Positions 10,783-20,209 are shown, counted from the first letter of the stretch. The stretch is DNA of 56,692 nucleotides from Rhodobacter sp. (GCA_027484985.1 JAIXRW010000067.1:1-56692), one strand, 5' to 3'. Program-made: numbers and translations. The notes: generated by a model from the sequence alone, not told the origin.

Positions 10783-12219
10783 ATGACTTCCGCAGATTTT
10801 TCGACCGTCCTGCCGGAACTGGTGCTGGCGATCTTTGCGCTGGGGGCGCTGATGTTCGGCGTTTACACCGGCAAGGACCGCGTGGCGCCGCTGATCAACT
10901 GGGCCACGGCGGGGGTGTTCCTTGCGCTGGCGCTGTGGATCGGACTAGGGGGCGAGGGCGCGCGCACGGCCTTTGACGGGCTGTTCGTGGATGATCCGTT
11001 CGCGCGCTTTGCCAAGGTGACGATGCTGGTATCAGCCTCGGCTGTGCTGATCATCGGGCATGATTACATGATCCGCCGTGATATGCTGCGGTTCGAATAT
11101 CCGGTGCTGATGGTGCTTTCGGTCATCGGCATGATGGTGATGGTGTCGGCGGGCGATTTGATGAGCCTTTACATGGGGCTCGAACTGCAATCGCTGGCGC
11201 TTTATGTGCTGGCCTCGGTGCGGCGTGACAGCGTGAAATCGACGGAAGCGGGGTTGAAGTATTTCGTGCTGGGCGCGCTGTCTTCGGGCCTGCTGCTGTA
11301 TGGCGCTTCGCTGGTTTACGGCTTTGCGGGCACGACCGATTTCGCGGGTATCCTGTCAACGCTGAACAACGGGGCACCGCTGGGGCTGCTGTTCGGGTTG
11401 GTGTTCATGCTGGCGGGTCTGGCCTTCAAGGTTTCGGCAGCACCCTTCCACATGTGGACGCCGGATGTGTACGAAGGCTCGCCCACGCCGGTGACGGCGT
11501 TTTTCGCGACCGCGCCCAAGGTGGCGGCGATCTGCCTGCTGGCGCGTCTGGTGCATGATGCCTTTGGCGGTATTCCGGCCGACTGGACGCAGGTGCTGGC
11601 GGCGCTGTCGATCGCGTCGATGTTCCTTGGCGCGGTGGCGGCGATTGGCCAGCGCGATATCAAGCGGCTGATGGCCTATTCGTCGATTGCCCATATGGGC
11701 TTCGCGCTGATGGGTCTGGCTGCGGGCACGGCCGAGGGTGTGACGGCGATGCTGGTCTATATGGCGATCTATGTCACCATGAACGTGGGCACCTTTGCCT
11801 TCATCCTGTCGATGGAGCGGGATGGCCAGCCGGTGACGGATATTGCCAGCCTGAACCTGTTTTCCAAGACCGAGCCCTTGAAGGCGCTGGCCCTGCTGGT
11901 GCTGATGTTCAGCCTTGCCGGTGTGCCGCCGATGGTGGGCTTTTTCGGCAAGTTCTATGTGCTGAAAGCGGCGGTCGATGCCGATATGGCATGGCTTGCG
12001 CTGTCGGGGGCGGTGGCTTCGGTGATCGGGGCCTTCTATTACTTGCGGATCGTGTTCTTCATGTATTTCGGCAAGGAAGGCGATGCCTTGCAAAGCCGCA
12101 TGGCGCCCGCGCAATGGGCGGTGATGGTGGCGGTGGCGGTGATCATGGTGGCGGGGATCGTCAACCTGTTCGGCATCCAGCCGATGGCGGCCATCGCGGC
12201 AGAAGCCCTTGTCCGCTAG
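10783..12219 (+). CDS. nuoN: NADH-quinone oxidoreductase subunit N
   Basis: 478-residue third antiporter-like subunit of complex I. Signatures: [38 protein letters not shown] and [21 protein letters not shown] (here [20 protein letters not shown]). Hydrophobic throughout, with about 14 predicted helices. The preceding GGGCGAGAG provides a plausible ribosome binding site. The stop at 12217-12219 overlaps the birA start. Confidence 0.97.
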   Translation: MTSADFSTVLPELVLAIFALGALMFGVYTGKDRVAPLINWATAGVFLALALWIGLGGEGARTAFDGLFVDDPFARFAKVTMLVSASAVLIIGHDYMIRRDMLRFEYPVLMVLSVIGMMVMVSAGDLMSLYMGLELQSLALYVLASVRRDSVKSTEAGLKYFVLGALSSGLLLYGASLVYGFAGTTDFAGILSTLNNGAPLGLLFGLVFMLAGLAFKVSAAPFHMWTPDVYEGSPTPVTAFFATAPKVAAICLLARLVHDAFGGIPADWTQVLAALSIASMFLGAVAAIGQRDIKRLMAYSSIAHMGFALMGLAAGTAEGVTAMLVYMAIYVTMNVGTFAFILSMERDGQPVTDIASLNLFSKTEPLKALALLVLMFSLAGVPPMVGFFGKFYVLKAAVDADMAWLALSGAVASVIGAFYYLRIVFFMYFGKEGDALQSRMAPAQWAVMVAVAVIMVAGIVNLFGIQPMAAIAAEALVR

Positions 12220-12967
12220 GGCCGATTGGCCGGCGGGTGTGGGCAGGGTGATCCTGCCCAGCATCGACAGCACCAATGCGGAAGCGCAACGGCTGGCCCC
12301 CCATATGGCGGGGCCGGTCTGGATTCTGGCGGGCGAGCAGACGGCGGGGCGCGGGCGGCGGGCAAGGCCGTGGTCAAGCCCGAAGGGGAATTTCTACGGC
12401 ACGCTGCTGATGCAGCCCAGGGGCGGGCCTGCCGAGGTGGCGCTGCGGTCCTTTGCCGCCGCGCTGGCCCTGCGCGAGGCGTTCGTGGCGGTGACGGCAA
12501 TGCCCGAGGCCTTTGCGCTGAAATGGCCCAATGATGTGCTGCTGAATGGCGGCAAGGTGGCGGGGATCCTGCTGGAAGGCTTAAGCGCGGGGCAGGGGGT
12601 TGGCCATTTGGCCATCGGGATCGGGGTCAACCTGATCGCGGCCCCCACTGTGGCAGCGGTCGAGGCAGGCGCGGTGACGCCGGTTTCGCTTTTGTCGGAA
12701 ACCGACCTGCGGGTGGCGCCCGAGGCGTTTCTGGACGCGCTGGCACCGGCCTTTGCGCGGTGGGAAATGGTTCTGGCCGAACAGGGCTTTGCACCGCTGC
12801 GGGCCGAATGGCTGCGCCATGCCGCGCGGCTGGGCGAGGTGATCCGCGCCCGCACCGGCAGCACGGAACGCCATGGCGTGTTCGAAACCATCGACGCGAC
12901 CGGCGCCTTGATCCTGCGGCAGGGGCAGGACAGGGTGGCCATTCCGGCGGCGGATGTGTTTTTCTGA
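12209..12967 (+). CDS. birA: Biotin--[acetyl-CoA-carboxylase] ligase
   Basis: 252-residue biotin protein ligase without an N-terminal DNA-binding domain (the short, group I type). It attaches biotin to the carboxyl carrier protein of acetyl-CoA carboxylase. Motifs: [13 protein letters not shown], the ATP/biotin loop [19 protein letters not shown] and [19 protein letters not shown], then the small C-terminal SH3-like domain. TTG 12209 gives [13 protein letters not shown], which fits family N-termini and overlaps nuoN; GTG 12239 is the alternative. It belongs to the nuo transcription unit by position. Confidence 0.93.
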   Translation: MSARADWPAGVGRVILPSIDSTNAEAQRLAPHMAGPVWILAGEQTAGRGRRARPWSSPKGNFYGTLLMQPRGGPAEVALRSFAAALALREAFVAVTAMPEAFALKWPNDVLLNGGKVAGILLEGLSAGQGVGHLAIGIGVNLIAAPTVAAVEAGAVTPVSLLSETDLRVAPEAFLDALAPAFARWEMVLAEQGFAPLRAEWLRHAARLGEVIRARTGSTERHGVFETIDATGALILRQGQDRVAIPAADVFF

Positions 12968-12979
12968 AAGGGGCGGCGG

Positions 12980-13759
12980 ATGCTTCTGGCCATTGACTGC
13001 GGCAATACCAACACCGTCTTTTCCATCTGGAACGGGACGCGGTTCATCGCGACATGGCGCATCGCCACCGACCATACGCGCACGGCGGATGAATACCATG
13101 TCTGGTTGTCATCGCTGATGATGCTGACCCGGACCGAGGCGAAGGTGACGGCGGCGATCATCTCGTCCACCGTGCCGCGGGTGGTGTTCAACCTGCGCGT
13201 CCTGTGCAACCGCTATTTCGATTGCCGCCCCTTGGTGGTGGGCAAGCCCGAATGCCGCCTGCCCGTGCCGCCACGGGTGGATCAGGGCACGACCGTGGGG
13301 CCTGACCGGCTGGTCAATACGGTGGCAGCACACGACCGGCACGGCGGCGACCTGATCGTGGTCGATTTCGGCACGGCGACGACCTTTGACGTGGTCGATA
13401 CCGACGGGGCCTATATCGGCGGCGTCATCGCGCCGGGGGTGAACCTGAGCCTTGAGGCGCTGCATATGGCCGCCGCCGCCCTGCCGCATGTCGATGTGTC
13501 AAAGCCCGCCCGCGCCATCGGCACGAATACGGTGGCCTGTATGCAATCGGGCGTATATTGGGGCTATATCGGGCTGGTCGAAGGCATCGTGCGCGAAGTG
13601 CGGCGCGAACGCGACCGTCCCATGAAAGTTATCGCGACAGGGGGCCTTGCCTCTCTGTTCGCGCAGGATACTGCGCTATTTGACAGCGTCGAGGACGACC
13701 TGACCATGCATGGTCTGGTGTTGATCGACCGCTACAACAAGGAACTGGAAACGGCATGA
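12980..13759 (+). CDS. coaX: Type III pantothenate kinase
   Basis: 259-residue CoaX, which phosphorylates pantothenate in the first step of CoA synthesis. ASKHA-fold phosphate-1 motif MLLAIDCGNTNTVFSIW at the N-terminus, the phosphate-2 motif VDFGTATTFDVVD and PGVNLSLEALH in the middle, and the adenosine region VIATGGLASLF near the end. It starts 12 bases after birA and overlaps rnj by ATGA. The pairing of biotin ligase and CoA enzyme after complex I is common in this family. Confidence 0.95.
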   Translation: MLLAIDCGNTNTVFSIWNGTRFIATWRIATDHTRTADEYHVWLSSLMMLTRTEAKVTAAIISSTVPRVVFNLRVLCNRYFDCRPLVVGKPECRLPVPPRVDQGTTVGPDRLVNTVAAHDRHGGDLIVVDFGTATTFDVVDTDGAYIGGVIAPGVNLSLEALHMAAAALPHVDVSKPARAIGTNTVACMQSGVYWGYIGLVEGIVREVRRERDRPMKVIATGGLASLFAQDTALFDSVEDDLTMHGLVLIDRYNKELETA

Positions 13760-15432
13760 GTGCGAACCGGCTGATCTATCTCCCCCTCGGCGGCGCCGGG
13801 GAGATCGGCATGAATTGTTATGTTTACGGCTATGGACCGGCAGGGAAGGAACGCTTCATCCTTGTCGATCTGGGCGTTACCTTCCCCGATATGGACAGCT
13901 CGCCCGGGGTTGACCTGATCCTGCCCGATATCTCGTGGCTGGAGGCGCGGCGCGACCGGCTTGAGGCGATCTTCATCACCCACGCGCATGAGGACCATAT
14001 CGGCGCCCTGGGCCATCTGTGGCCCAAGCTGAACGTGCCGGTCTATGCGCGGCGCTTTACCGCGACGCTGGGCAAGCTGAAGCTGGAAGAGCACGGGCAT
14101 TCGCCCGCCGCGATCCATATCGTTGGCGCACGGCCCGAAACGGTGGAAGCGGGGCCGTTCCGCGTGCAATTCGTGCCAGTCAGCCATTCGATCCCCGAAA
14201 GTGCAGCGCTGGTGATCGATACGCCGGCGGGGCGGGTGGTGCATTCGGGCGATTTCAAACTGGACCCGAGCCCCGTGGTGGGCGAGGGCTGGGACGATGC
14301 CCGCTTTACCGAGATTGCCGCCGAACGCCCCGTGAAGGCGCTGATGTGCGACAGCACCAACGTGTTCTCCTTGCATGCCGGACGGTCGGAAAGCACGATC
14401 CGCGAACCGATCCGCGACCTGATCAAGGGGCATGGCGGGCTGGTGGTGGCCACGACCTTTGCCAGCAACGTGGCGCGGCTGAAAACGCTGGCCGAAGCGG
14501 CGCGGGCGGCAGACCGCACCGTCTGCCTGATGGGTCGGGCGATGAAGCGCATGGTGTCGGTGGCGCAGGAAACCGGCGTGCTGACCGATTTCCCGCGCAC
14601 CGTCAGCCCCGAGGATGCGGTGGATGTGCCGCGTGGCAACCTGATGCTGATCGTGACCGGAAGCCAGGGCGAACGGCGGGCAGCCACGGCGCAGCTGAGC
14701 CGCGGCAAATATCTGGGGATGGAGCTGAAAAAGGGCGACCTGTTCCTGTTCTCGTCCAAGACCATTCCGGGCAACGAGCGGGAAGTGTTGAAGATCGTCA
14801 ACAACTTTTCGGAAATGGGCGTCGATGTGATGGATGACAACGGGGGCAAATACCACGTGTCGGGCCATGCCAACCGCCCCGATCTGGAACATGTGCATCG
14901 CCTGCTGCTGCCCGACATGCTGATTCCGATGCATGGCGAGCACCGGCATCTGCGCGAACATGCGCGGATTGCGACCGAAGGCGGCATCGTTTCGGATATC
15001 GTCACCAACGGGATGATGGTTGACCTGACGGGCGATGCGCCCAAGGTTGTCGATTATGTCGAGACGGGGCGGATGTATCTGGACGGGTCGGTCCTGATCG
15101 GGGCGCTGGACGGGGTGGTGCGCGACCGTATCCGCATGGCGCTGAACGGCCATGCCATGGTCACGGTCATTCTGGATGACGACAACGAGACGCTGGGCGA
15201 TGCCTGGGTCGAATTGCGCGGCCTGCCGGAACGCGGGCGCGGCGGATCGGTGCTGGTCGATGTGCTGGAAGGCGAGTTGAACAGTTTCCTGAACGGCGCG
15301 GCGCCAAAGCTGTTGCGCGACGACGACAAGCTGGACGAGGCGCTTCGGCGCGTCGTGCGGCAGGTGGCGATGGAAGAGATCGGCAAGAAGCCCGAAGTCA
15401 CCATCGTGGTGTCGCGTCTGATGGCGGAATGA
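13756..15432 (+). CDS. rnj: Ribonuclease J
   Basis: 558-residue metallo-beta-lactamase/beta-CASP nuclease with 5'-3' exo- and endonuclease activity on RNA. The zinc-binding THAHEDHIGA lies near residues 74-83. Further metal ligands sit in VSHSIPES and HSGDFKLD, the beta-CASP region follows around MCDSTNVFS, and the late motif SGHANRPDLEHV and MHGEHRHL close the active site. Alphaproteobacteria use RNase J in rRNA and mRNA processing. The ATG lies in an ATGA overlap with coaX, and the gene ends the nuo-birA-coaX-rnj unit. Confidence 0.95.
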   Translation: MSANRLIYLPLGGAGEIGMNCYVYGYGPAGKERFILVDLGVTFPDMDSSPGVDLILPDISWLEARRDRLEAIFITHAHEDHIGALGHLWPKLNVPVYARRFTATLGKLKLEEHGHSPAAIHIVGARPETVEAGPFRVQFVPVSHSIPESAALVIDTPAGRVVHSGDFKLDPSPVVGEGWDDARFTEIAAERPVKALMCDSTNVFSLHAGRSESTIREPIRDLIKGHGGLVVATTFASNVARLKTLAEAARAADRTVCLMGRAMKRMVSVAQETGVLTDFPRTVSPEDAVDVPRGNLMLIVTGSQGERRAATAQLSRGKYLGMELKKGDLFLFSSKTIPGNEREVLKIVNNFSEMGVDVMDDNGGKYHVSGHANRPDLEHVHRLLLPDMLIPMHGEHRHLREHARIATEGGIVSDIVTNGMMVDLTGDAPKVVDYVETGRMYLDGSVLIGALDGVVRDRIRMALNGHAMVTVILDDDNETLGDAWVELRGLPERGRGGSVLVDVLEGELNSFLNGAAPKLLRDDDKLDEALRRVVRQVAMEEIGKKPEVTIVVSRLMAE

Positions 15433-15436
15433 AAAA

Positions 15437-15513
15437 GGGGGCGCTCGCGCCCCCTCGCCGCCTTTGGCGGCTCACCCCCTGAGGATATTTGAGCGAGCAT
15501 GAAATAGGGGCGC
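15437..15513 (+). terminator. rnj 3' hairpins plus Rhodobacteraceae intergenic element, copy 1
   Basis: Immediately after the rnj stop. First hairpin GGGGGCGC-TC-GCGCCCCC (15437-15454), second hairpin GCCGCC-TTT-GGCGGC (15457-15471), then the string TCACCCCCTGAGGATATTTG (15472-15491) and a tail reading GAGCGAGCATGAAATAGGGG. The same layout recurs at 20210-20270 and, inverted, at 15533-15595. The stems are strong but there is no U-tract, so simple intrinsic termination is not assured. It may be a 3'-end stabiliser (inference). Confidence 0.7.
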
Positions 15514-15532
15514 GGGTCTGTGCGATGACCCT

Positions 15533-15595
15533 GCGCCCCTATTTCATACTCGTGGAAATATCCTCGGGGGGTCCGGGGGGCAGACGGCCCCCCGG
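15533..15595 (-). terminator. helicase 3' hairpin plus intergenic element, copy 2 (inverted)
   Basis: Read on the minus strand, downstream of the helicase gene, it contains a perfect 9-bp hairpin. Plus-strand arms are 15573-15581 and 15587-15595 with a 5-base loop; the minus sequence is CCGGGGGGC-CGTCT-GCCCCCCGG. ACCCCCCGAGGATATTT and a tail ending in ATGAAATAGGGGCG follow. Plus-strand 15533-15572 is the imperfect inverted partner of 15474-15513, differing at only a few positions over about 40 bp, so the two convergent genes share one large palindrome. Confidence 0.7.
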
Positions 15596-15605
15596 CTTTG
15601 CCGGA

Positions 15606-17261
15606 TCAGCCTTCGGCCGGGGCGTGTTCTTCCTCGGTCTCGTCCACCGCGCTTTCGGCGATCTTGAAGCTGCGCAGGATGAAATCGGGCACATGGTCGC
15701 CCATGCCCACAACCGGCGGGTCGCGCCGGTCATCGCGGCGGTAATCGTCGCGGCGGCGGTCGTTGCGGCCGCGGTCATCGCGTTCGCGGCGGTCATCGCG
15801 CGGGCGATCCTCGCGCGGGCGGTCGTCACGGGGACGGTCGTCACGGGGACGGTCGTCGCGGGGGCGGTCGTCGCGGCGGGGTTGGGGGGCTGCCTCTGCC
15901 ACCTGTTCGGGCGCTTCGGTCGGGGCGATGGGTGTCATCGACGCCTCTTGCCCGTGATCGGCCACGGGGCGGGGGGCGCGGTCGCGGTTGCGATCACCGC
16001 CACGGCTGCGGCCACCCCGTTCGCGGCTTTCGCTGCGGCCTTCGCCCCGCTCGCCCCGTCCGCCGCGATCTTCGCGCGGGCGGTCGGTGCCGGCGGTGGC
16101 AAGGTCTTCCAGCCCTTCGGGCAATGCGCCGCGCGGGATCGGCTGTTTCACCAGGCTTTCGATGGCGGCGATGTATTTGTCATCATTGGGCACCGCGATC
16201 GTAACAGCCTTGCCCTGACGCCCTGCGCGCCCCGTGCGGCCGATGCGGTGGACGTAATCTTCGGGATGGCTGGGCACGTCGAAGTTGAAGACATGTGACA
16301 CGGCGGGAATATCAAGCCCGCGCGCGGCCACATCCGAGGCCACGAGAAGGTGCAAGCTGCCATCGCGGAAGCCGTCGAGCGTTTTCATGCGCTGGCTTTG
16401 TTCAAGGTCGCCATGGATGGGGGCCGCGTTGAAACCGTGCGATTTCAACGATTTGGCCACCACATCCACATCCATCTTGCGGTTGCAGAAGATGATGGCG
16501 TTGGTGCAGGCCTCGCCTTCATCCGCGATCAGCTTGCGCAGGACGGCGCGCTTTTCGGTAAAGCTGCGATCCTTGCGCGAGGGGGTGAACTGGATCAGCT
16601 TTTGTTCGATCGTGGCGGATGTCGAGTTCTGGCGCGCCACTTCCACCTTGGCCGGATTGGTCAGGAAGGTCTTGGTGATGCGTTCGATTTCCGGCGCCAT
16701 GGTGGCGCTGAAGAACAGCGTCTGGCGGGTGAAGGGGGTCAGCTGGAAGATGCGTTCGATATCGGGGATGAAACCCATGTCGAGCATGCGGTCAGCTTCA
16801 TCGACCACCATGATCTGCACGCCGGTCAGCAGAAGCTTGCCGCGTTCGAAATGGTCGAGCAGGCGACCGGGGGTAGCGATCAGCACATCGACGCCACGGT
16901 CGATCAGCTTGTCCTGTTCGCCGAAAGAAACGCCGCCGATCAGCAGGGCCTTGGTCAGTTTGGTGTGTTTGGCATAGGTGTCGAAGTTTTCGGCCACCTG
17001 TGCCGCCAGTTCGCGGGTGGGCGCCAGCACGAGGCTGCGCGGCATGCGGGCGCGGGCGCGGCCCTGACCCAGCAGGGTGATCATCGGCAGCGTGAAGCTG
17101 GCGGTCTTGCCCGTGCCGGTCTGGGCGATGCCCAGCACATCGCGGCCTTGCAGCGCGTGCGGGATGGCCTGTTCCTGAATGGGGGTGGGGGTTTCGTAGC
17201 CGGCTTCGGAAACGGCCTGAAGTACGCGCGGATCGATCGCGAGATCGGAGAATTTGGTCAT
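15606..17261 (-). CDS. DEAD-box ATP-dependent RNA helicase, RhlE-like
   Basis: 551-residue RNA helicase. The Q motif region (YETPTPIQEQAIPHALQG), Walker A AQTGTGKTAS, PTRELAAQV, DEAD in VVDEADRMLDMGF, SAT in FSATMAPE, and motif VI HRIGRTGRAGRQG are all present in order. The C-terminal ~170 residues are low-complexity: RGGRGERGEGR-type repeats, then several tandem RPRDD units encoded by 15-base repeats around 15780-15880, ending in an acidic tail. Start ATG 17261 follows AGGA at a good distance; the 11-codon extension upstream is not needed. Probably acts in ribosome assembly or RNA decay, like RhlE/CsdA enzymes (inference). Confidence 0.92.
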   Translation of the reverse strand: MTKFSDLAIDPRVLQAVSEAGYETPTPIQEQAIPHALQGRDVLGIAQTGTGKTASFTLPMITLLGQGRARARMPRSLVLAPTRELAAQVAENFDTYAKHTKLTKALLIGGVSFGEQDKLIDRGVDVLIATPGRLLDHFERGKLLLTGVQIMVVDEADRMLDMGFIPDIERIFQLTPFTRQTLFFSATMAPEIERITKTFLTNPAKVEVARQNSTSATIEQKLIQFTPSRKDRSFTEKRAVLRKLIADEGEACTNAIIFCNRKMDVDVVAKSLKSHGFNAAPIHGDLEQSQRMKTLDGFRDGSLHLLVASDVAARGLDIPAVSHVFNFDVPSHPEDYVHRIGRTGRAGRQGKAVTIAVPNDDKYIAAIESLVKQPIPRGALPEGLEDLATAGTDRPREDRGGRGERGEGRSESRERGGRSRGGDRNRDRAPRPVADHGQEASMTPIAPTEAPEQVAEAAPQPRRDDRPRDDRPRDDRPRDDRPREDRPRDDRRERDDRGRNDRRRDDYRRDDRRDPPVVGMGDHVPDFILRSFKIAESAVDETEEEHAPAEG

Positions 17262-17356
17262 AAGCGTCCTATGGCATGCGGTATCGGACCGCACTGGAAA
17301 GGGAGGGACGCAATGTTCCGGGCGTCCCGGCGTCGGCGGCCAAAAGGCCTGTGGGG

Positions 17357-17385
17357 CGCTTAGCGCAAAACCGCCGCAAGGTCAA
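17357..17385 (-). promoter_or_regulatory. Candidate promoter for the DEAD-box helicase
   Basis: On the minus strand TTGACC (17385-17380) and TAAGCG (17362-17357) are separated by 17 bases. This predicts a start near 17350 and a 5' leader of roughly 90 bases before ATG 17261. The -35 is good, the -10 weak, as is usual in this family. Confidence 0.45.
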
Positions 17386-17486
17386 GGATTGCCGGAAAAC
17401 GCGTTGAACCGCGGTGGCGGGCCCTTGCTTTCCCGCGCGGGTTTTGGCGCTATCTGCCCTGACACATCTGCAACCGGAGAATGGCG

Positions 17487-17912
17487 ATGATCGAGAAACA
17501 CGCAACCGCGATCTGGAAGGGCACGCTCAAGGATGGGGCGGGCACGCTGACGAGCCAGAGCGGCGCCCTGTCCAACCTGGGCTACAGCTATGCCACCCGT
17601 TTCGAAGGCGCCAAGGGCACCAATCCCGAAGAACTGATCGGGGCCGCCCATGCCGGGTGCTATGCCATGTTCCTGTCGGCGCTGATGTCGGGCGAGGGGA
17701 TTGCACCCGACAGCATCGAAGCCACCTCGACCATCGGGCTTGACCCCACGACCGAGGGGGGGCCGACTGTCAAATCGGCGCATCTGGTGGTCAAGGTGAA
17801 GGCCCCGACCGATGCGGCCAAGGTGCGCGAACTGGCCGACAAGGCCAAGGCGGGCTGCCCGATCTCGAAGCTGTTCAAGGCCGATGTGACGCTGGACCTG
17901 ACGGTTCTGTAA
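17487..17912 (+). CDS. OsmC-family peroxiredoxin
   Basis: 141-residue OsmC-type hydroperoxide reductase. The two redox cysteines are visible in AHAGCYAMFLSALMS and KAGCPISKLFK, at the spacing of the family. The catalytic Arg/Glu region lies in the N-terminal beta domain (ATRFEGAKGTNPEELIGAAH). I chose ATG 17487 because GGAG at 17476-17479 is seven bases upstream; ATG 17481 is too close. Monocistronic, with its own promoter region and terminator. OsmC versus Ohr cannot be settled fully, but NPEELIGAAHAGCYAM favours OsmC. Confidence 0.9.
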   Translation: MIEKHATAIWKGTLKDGAGTLTSQSGALSNLGYSYATRFEGAKGTNPEELIGAAHAGCYAMFLSALMSGEGIAPDSIEATSTIGLDPTTEGGPTVKSAHLVVKVKAPTDAAKVRELADKAKAGCPISKLFKADVTLDLTVL

Positions 17913-17922
17913 TGCGGCACGG

Positions 17923-17949
17923 GCGGGGTGCGGAGGTGCCGCGCCCCGC
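17923..17949 (+). terminator. Hairpin after the OsmC gene
   Basis: Eleven-base stem with one G-T wobble: GCGGGGTGCGG at 17923-17933 and CCGCGCCCCGC at 17939-17949, with a 5-base loop. It starts 10 bases after the stop codon. No U-run follows. Confidence 0.5.
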
Positions 17950-18069
17950 AATCTGGCCCTATGGGCAGGGCGCTGCTGGCCCTATCGACAGGCCTTGGCC
18001 TGCGCGATGATGGTAGGTAGGGCCCTGCCGCTGGCGGGGCGATCTTCATTTCACCGAAAGGATGCGACC

Positions 18070-19452
18070 ATGGACGGGTTGGACCGCTTCAACGATATCA
18101 GCCAGGTGGTCGAGGCCGACCGCGCCCATGTCTGGCATCACCTTAGCCAGCACAAGCAGTATGAAACCGGCATCGACCCCCGCGTTATTGTCGAAGGCAA
18201 GGGGATGAAGGTCTGGGATGCCAAAGGCAAAGAGCATATCGATGCCGTGTCCGGTGGCGTCTGGACGGTGAATGTGGGCTATGGCCGCGAAAGCATCGCC
18301 AATGCGGTGCGCGACCAGCTGATCAAGATGAACTATTTTGCCGGGGCCGCAGGGTCGGTTCCGGGGTCGATCTTCGCGCAGCGGCTGATCGAAAAGATGC
18401 CGGGCATGAGCCGCGTCTATTATTCCAACTCGGGTTCGGAAGCGAACGAGAAGGTTTACAAGATGGTGCGCCAGATCGCGCACAAGCATCATGGCGGCAA
18501 GAAGTGGAAGATCCTGTATCGCGACCGCGACTATCACGGCACCACGATCGGCACGCTGGCGACCAGCGGGCAGGACCAGCGGGCGATGCAATATGGCCCC
18601 TATCCCGACGGCTTCGTGCGGGTGCCGCATTGCCTTGAATACCGCAAGCAGTGGGATGTGGAAAACTATGGCGAGCGGGCGGCGGAAGCCATCGAAGAGG
18701 TGATCCTGCGCGAAGGCCCCGATACCGTGGGCGCCATCGTGCTGGAACCCGTGACCGCTGGCGGCGGCGTGATCGTTCCGCCCAAGGGCTATTGGGAAAA
18801 GGTGCAAGAGATTTGCACCAAGTATAACATCCTGCTGCATATCGACGAAGTGGTCTGCGGCGTGGGCCGCACCGGCACTTGGTTCGGCTATCAGCATTAC
18901 GGCATCAAGCCCGATTTCGTGACCATGGCCAAAGGTGTCGCCAGTGGCTACGCGGCGATTTCCTGCACGGTGACGACGGAAGCGGTGTTCAACCTGTTCA
19001 AGGACGACCCGACCGACACGATGAGCTATTTCCGCGACATCAGCACCTTTGGCGGCTGCACCGCAGGCCCGGCGGCGGCGCTGGAAAACATGAACATCAT
19101 CGAACGCGAAGGCCTGCTGGAAAACACCATCAAGATGGGCGACTATTGCCTCGGGCGGTTGCACGAGCTGATGGACAAGCACGCCATCATCGGTGACGTG
19201 CGCGGCAAGGGGCTGTTCCTTGGCGCCGAACTGGTGGCGGACCGTGCCACCAAGGAAGCGGCCGACGAGAAAAAGGTGCAGGCCGTGGTGGCCGACTGCA
19301 TGGCGCAGGGCGTGATCATCGGGGCGACCAACCGGTCGCTTCCGGGGCTGAACAACACGCTGTGCCTGAGCCCCGCGCTGATTGCGACCAAGGATGATAT
19401 CGACCATATCATCGACGCGATGGACGGCGCGCTGACGCGCGTTTTCGGCTAA
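18070..19452 (+). CDS. Class III aminotransferase, probably taurine:pyruvate aminotransferase
   Basis: 460-residue PLP-dependent fold-type I enzyme. The N-terminal block resembles Tpa proteins in my memory (WHHLSQHKQYETGIDP, VSGGVWTVNVGYGRESIA, KMNYFAGAAGS). SNSGSEANEK binds the PLP phosphate, HIDEVVCGVGRTG holds the PLP aspartate, and MAKGVASGYAAISC contains the catalytic Lys. The usual product would be sulfoacetaldehyde plus alanine from taurine and pyruvate. No xsc, pta or taurine transporter lies nearby, so the substrate is unconfirmed; other omega-amino acids are possible. AAAGGA precedes ATG 18070. Single-gene unit with a strong terminator. Confidence 0.75.
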   Translation: MDGLDRFNDISQVVEADRAHVWHHLSQHKQYETGIDPRVIVEGKGMKVWDAKGKEHIDAVSGGVWTVNVGYGRESIANAVRDQLIKMNYFAGAAGSVPGSIFAQRLIEKMPGMSRVYYSNSGSEANEKVYKMVRQIAHKHHGGKKWKILYRDRDYHGTTIGTLATSGQDQRAMQYGPYPDGFVRVPHCLEYRKQWDVENYGERAAEAIEEVILREGPDTVGAIVLEPVTAGGGVIVPPKGYWEKVQEICTKYNILLHIDEVVCGVGRTGTWFGYQHYGIKPDFVTMAKGVASGYAAISCTVTTEAVFNLFKDDPTDTMSYFRDISTFGGCTAGPAAALENMNIIEREGLLENTIKMGDYCLGRLHELMDKHAIIGDVRGKGLFLGAELVADRATKEAADEKKVQAVVADCMAQGVIIGATNRSLPGLNNTLCLSPALIATKDDIDHIIDAMDGALTRVFG

Positions 19453-19470
19453 GGTTCCGTCAACCGTCAA

Positions 19471-19506
19471 GGAAGGCGCGGCCCTGCAATGGGGCCGCGC
19501 CTTTCC
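19471..19506 (+). terminator. Intrinsic terminator of the aminotransferase gene
   Basis: Twelve-base perfect stem AAGGCGCGGCCC (19473-19484) with GGGCCGCGCCTT (19492-19503), a 7-base loop, and a short T-containing tail (TTTCC). It lies 20 bases after the stop. Confidence 0.8.
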
Positions 19507-19578
19507 ATTTGCAGCGCCCACCTTGCGGCGGGGGCCGGGCGGGGCTAGGTCTTGGCCCGAAGCACGAGGGAGAGGCCC

Positions 19579-20178
19579 ATGTTCACAGGCATTGTCACCG
19601 ATATCGGCCGCGTTCTGGAAACCGAACAGCAGGGCGACCTGCGGGCGCGGATCGGCACGGGCTATGACATCGCGGGCATCGACATCGGGGCCAGTATCGC
19701 CTGCGACGGGGTGTGCCTGACGGTGATCGCGCTGGGCAGCGCGCCGCAAAACTGGTTCGACGTGCAGATCAGCGCGGAAACCGTGTCGAAAACCAACCTG
19801 TCGGGTTGGGGAAAGGGCAAGCGGCTGAACCTTGAACGGGCGCTCAAGGTGGGCGACGAATTGGGCGGGCATATCGTTTCGGGCCATGTGGACGGGCTGG
19901 CCGAAGTGGTGGCCCTGCGCCCCGAAGGCGACAGCCTGCGCGTGACCTTTCGCGCGCCGCATCATCTGGCGGGGTTCATCGCGCCGAAGGGATCGGTCGC
20001 GCTGAACGGCACCTCGCTGACCGTGAACGAGGTGGAAGGCACCGATTTCGGCATCAACTTCATTCCCCACACACAAAAGGCCACGACCTGGGGCGAGGTG
20101 GCCCTGGGCGACCGTGTCAACCTTGAGGTGGACACCATGGCCCGCTACGTGGCGCGGCTGCGCGACTGGGGGCAATAG
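19579..20178 (+). CDS. ribE: Riboflavin synthase, alpha subunit
   Basis: 199-residue enzyme that dismutates two 6,7-dimethyl-8-ribityllumazine molecules to riboflavin. Two homologous lumazine-binding barrels: N-terminal MFTGIVTDIGRV and SIACDGVCLTVI, C-terminal GGHIVSGHVDGLAEV and SVALNGTSLTVNEV, with the C-terminal trimerisation helix NLEVDTMARYVARL. ATG 19579 is preceded by GAGGGAGAGG. Together with ribBA-like and ribH it covers the later riboflavin steps, although an intergenic element separates it from them. Some databases call this gene ribC. Confidence 0.95.
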   Translation: MFTGIVTDIGRVLETEQQGDLRARIGTGYDIAGIDIGASIACDGVCLTVIALGSAPQNWFDVQISAETVSKTNLSGWGKGKRLNLERALKVGDELGGHIVSGHVDGLAEVVALRPEGDSLRVTFRAPHHLAGFIAPKGSVALNGTSLTVNEVEGTDFGINFIPHTQKATTWGEVALGDRVNLEVDTMARYVARLRDWGQ

Positions 20179-20209
20179 GCGCATCCCGCCCCGCTGCGGA
20201 CAGGGCCAA

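Noticed and set aside
15780..15880. Short tandem repeats as a CRISPR array
   Set aside because: The repeats are 15 bases, have no unique spacers, and are in frame inside the helicase coding sequence.
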